Of a stretch of DNA of 64,000 bases, positions 52,101 through 55,100 are shown piece by piece. How positions within the stretch are numbered: the stretch's first letter is position 1; each line of letters starts with the position of its first letter. The notes under the pieces are model-generated. The model worked only from the letters and a program-made list of their open reading frames with translations, did no database searches and was not told where the DNA came from. The position numbers were made by a program, and so were the translations under genes. Location: positions 102,098,786-102,162,785 of the forward strand of contig OZ022499.1 in the NCBI GenBank assembly GCA_963989385.1, written 5' to 3'. The stretch comes from Ctena decussata. Lineage: Eukaryota > Mollusca > Bivalvia > Lucinida > Lucinidae.

Positions 52101-55100
52101 TCTTATCAGCTCTTAAACTTATCCCAATGATGTATCCATGCAAGTTTGGTGAAATTCCATCCATTCGTTAAGGAGATATCACTGGTACAAAAAATTGTCA
52201 TCTAAGTCCTCCAGTGACCTCGAAAATGAGGTCAAGGTCACCAAAATCTGATCAGCTCTTAAACTTGTCCCAATGATATATCCATGCAAGTTTGGTGAAA
52301 TTCCATCTATTCGTTCAGGAGATATAGTGGTACAAGAAAATGTCATGTAAGTCCTCCAGTGACCTTGTAAATGAGGTCAAGGTCACCAAAACTTAATGAG
52401 CTATTAAACTTGTCCCAATAACGCAACCATGAAAGTTTGGTGAAATTCCATCTATTGGTTTAGGAGATATAGTGGGAACAAGAAATTGACATCTAAGTCC
52501 TCCAGTGACCTTGAAAATGAGGTCAAGGTCACCAAAATCTAAGCAGCTCTTAAACTTGTCCGAATGATGTATCAGTGCAAGTTTGGTGAAATTCCATCCA
52601 TTGGTTCAATATATATCACTAGTACAAGAAATTGTCATCTAAGTTCTCCAGTGACCTTGAAAAGGAGGTCAAGGTCACCAAAACCTTATCAACTCTTAAA
52701 TTTGTTCTAATGATGTATCCATGCCAGTTTGATGAAATTCAATCCATTAGTTCAGGAGATATAGTGGGTACAAGAAATTGTCATCTAAGTCCTCCAGTGA
52801 CCTTGAAAATGAGGTCAAGGTCACAAAAATCTAATCAGCTCTTAAACTTGTCCCAATGATGTATCCATGCAAGTTTGGTGAAATTCCAACTATTGGTTCA
52901 AGAGATATCGTGCACGCAAGAAATCTGTCACGCCGACGCCGACGCCCGGGATCCGCACTGAAAACAATATGTCCCCCCTCACCTTTGGTGGGGGGGGGAC
53001 ATAATAATGAATTCAACTATTCAACATTAGTATATCAAGTCAAGGGAGATAAACTTAATATACTAGACATACCATTCTCGGTTGTATTACATTCCCTAGG
53101 CATCACTACAATATTTTAAACAGTTGAAATGTTACAGAGTAAACAGGATATTTATGCAAGGGCAGGTAATTCAGTAAGTAAGCCTGAGTTGTGGTTCTTG
53201 CTCAGGATATATTGCCTCATTATTATACACATTCCTACAAAGTTTTATTCTAATATTTCAAAAGTTTAAGGAGATATGGAGTGAATGAGAAACGCCTAAA
53301 ATATACTAATCAAAGGGAGGTTACTCCAAAATTAAGAAAGGGGGAGCAACCATTCTTATATGTGACACACTGTCTTGTGATCATGCACATTGTTATAAAG
53401 TTTCATCATGATATTCCAAACGGTTACCAAGTTAAGGTATGCACAAGGTTAGTATACATAAAAATAGTCAACAAGAACTAATGAAAGGGATGTAACTCTA
53501 AAAAGAAGAAGGGGAGAGCAGCCATTGTTGTACGCGACACATCGTTGGGTCTTAAGACACATTGCTATGAAGTTTCATTAAGTTATCCCGAACGGTTATC
53601 TAGTTATGGCGCGCACAAGACTTGCAGGGCAAAAATTAATCAAAGGGGCATAACTTGGAAACTAAGGAAGGGGGAGCAACCACTTCTGTACGCGACACGT
53701 TCCCCCAACCTAATACATATTCCTACCAAATATCATGAATATATCCCAAAGGGTTAATGAGTTATGGGGCGCACAAGAATGTTTACGGACGGACGGACGG
53801 ACGGACAGACGGACGGACGGACGGACGGACAGCGCCACGACATAATACGTCCGTTTTTTCAAAACGGGCGTATAAAAATGAAAATGGTAGTTGCTTCCCC
53901 TGAAAGTGTACCCATTCACCTTTGCGACTGAACCTTACCTGATCTGCACATATTGCTACTTTAATGTCCTGCAGTGTTATTTCACTATGTTTAATGTTCT
54001 TCACATAGTTTCCTGTCAGCTGAAAAGATATCAGATTTCATGTACTTTTTTTCTTCCTGAAATTTGAAACTATATCTCTATATAAATGCCATTTTTATGA
54101 TTTTTTTTTTAATTCTCCTTATTCAACTTCCTTGCATCTCTTTTGCACTGACTTAAAAGTCCGGAAACATGTAAAATACTGAAAAAAAGTATCTGTATTC
54201 AGTACCTAAAATTGCATTTCTCAAAATCCAGTCATGAAGATTTGCAGAAATGAATAGCCATGTACATGTTAAGAGCACTGGATGGTTCTAATGAGGGGTC
54301 ATAACATATGTTTTGCTATAGATCTGACCAAAAATATCCCTAAGTTATCACCAGGTAATCTCCTTATGGCCAGCTCTGTGACATGGCTGTGAGATGCAGA
54401 CGGATAATAATCTGATAAAAAAAATTCAGTCTCCAAACAACCTAGGTATGTATATTGTGTCTAAAACCAAAGTTTTGTGCTGAAATATGGAACTCTATCC
54501 AAAAAGTATCCTCAAACCCTCAATTTCTAAAATTTTTCAGTACTGTATTTATTCGGCTATATAACAGGGGTTTCCCCTTTCTACAATAACCCCAAATATC
54601 TATGGGTCTTATGAAATTCTGCTATAAAACAGGTTTTTCCCTCCCAAAACAATCCCAAAGATCTAGATCCATCTTGTAAGATGGATCTAGATTTTTTGGA
54701 TTGTTTTGGCTTGGAAAAACCTCTATCTCATAATCATAACCGAAGAAATATGGTAAAAAGCTTAGAAATCTGCTTACCTTCAAAATATCTGCAGCAATAT
54801 ACTCCAATACCGCCACAATGTACACTGTCACTGTGTAGTCAATGCGGTAACCAAGAGCCTCCTATAAAAGCGAAACGACATTGTACTTCTATTGTTAAGA
54901 TGACACAAATGAGGAGAAAGACAAAACTCACAGGAATGCTAGAGACTGCTCAAGGAACTTAATTTACGCTTTCATGTCTGATGATGCTGAAGACAACATT
55001 GGAAAAGCAATTCCTATGTTGCTTACATTCTGCTACTCACATGTGAGATACCAAACAAAACACATTTTAAGTTTTTATTAATATGACTTGTAAGTAAAGT

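Larger units (their letters stand above)
51452..53925. mobile_element. Foldback P element split by HP-X copy 3
   Basis: Left part 51452-51644 (TTAAGGTATACAGGCACACC ... AGACAGGAGGCAA), right part 53879-53925 (TGAAAATGGTAGTTGCTTCC then CCTGAAAGTGTACCCATTCA). The insertion is again within an A-run. Confidence 0.65.
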
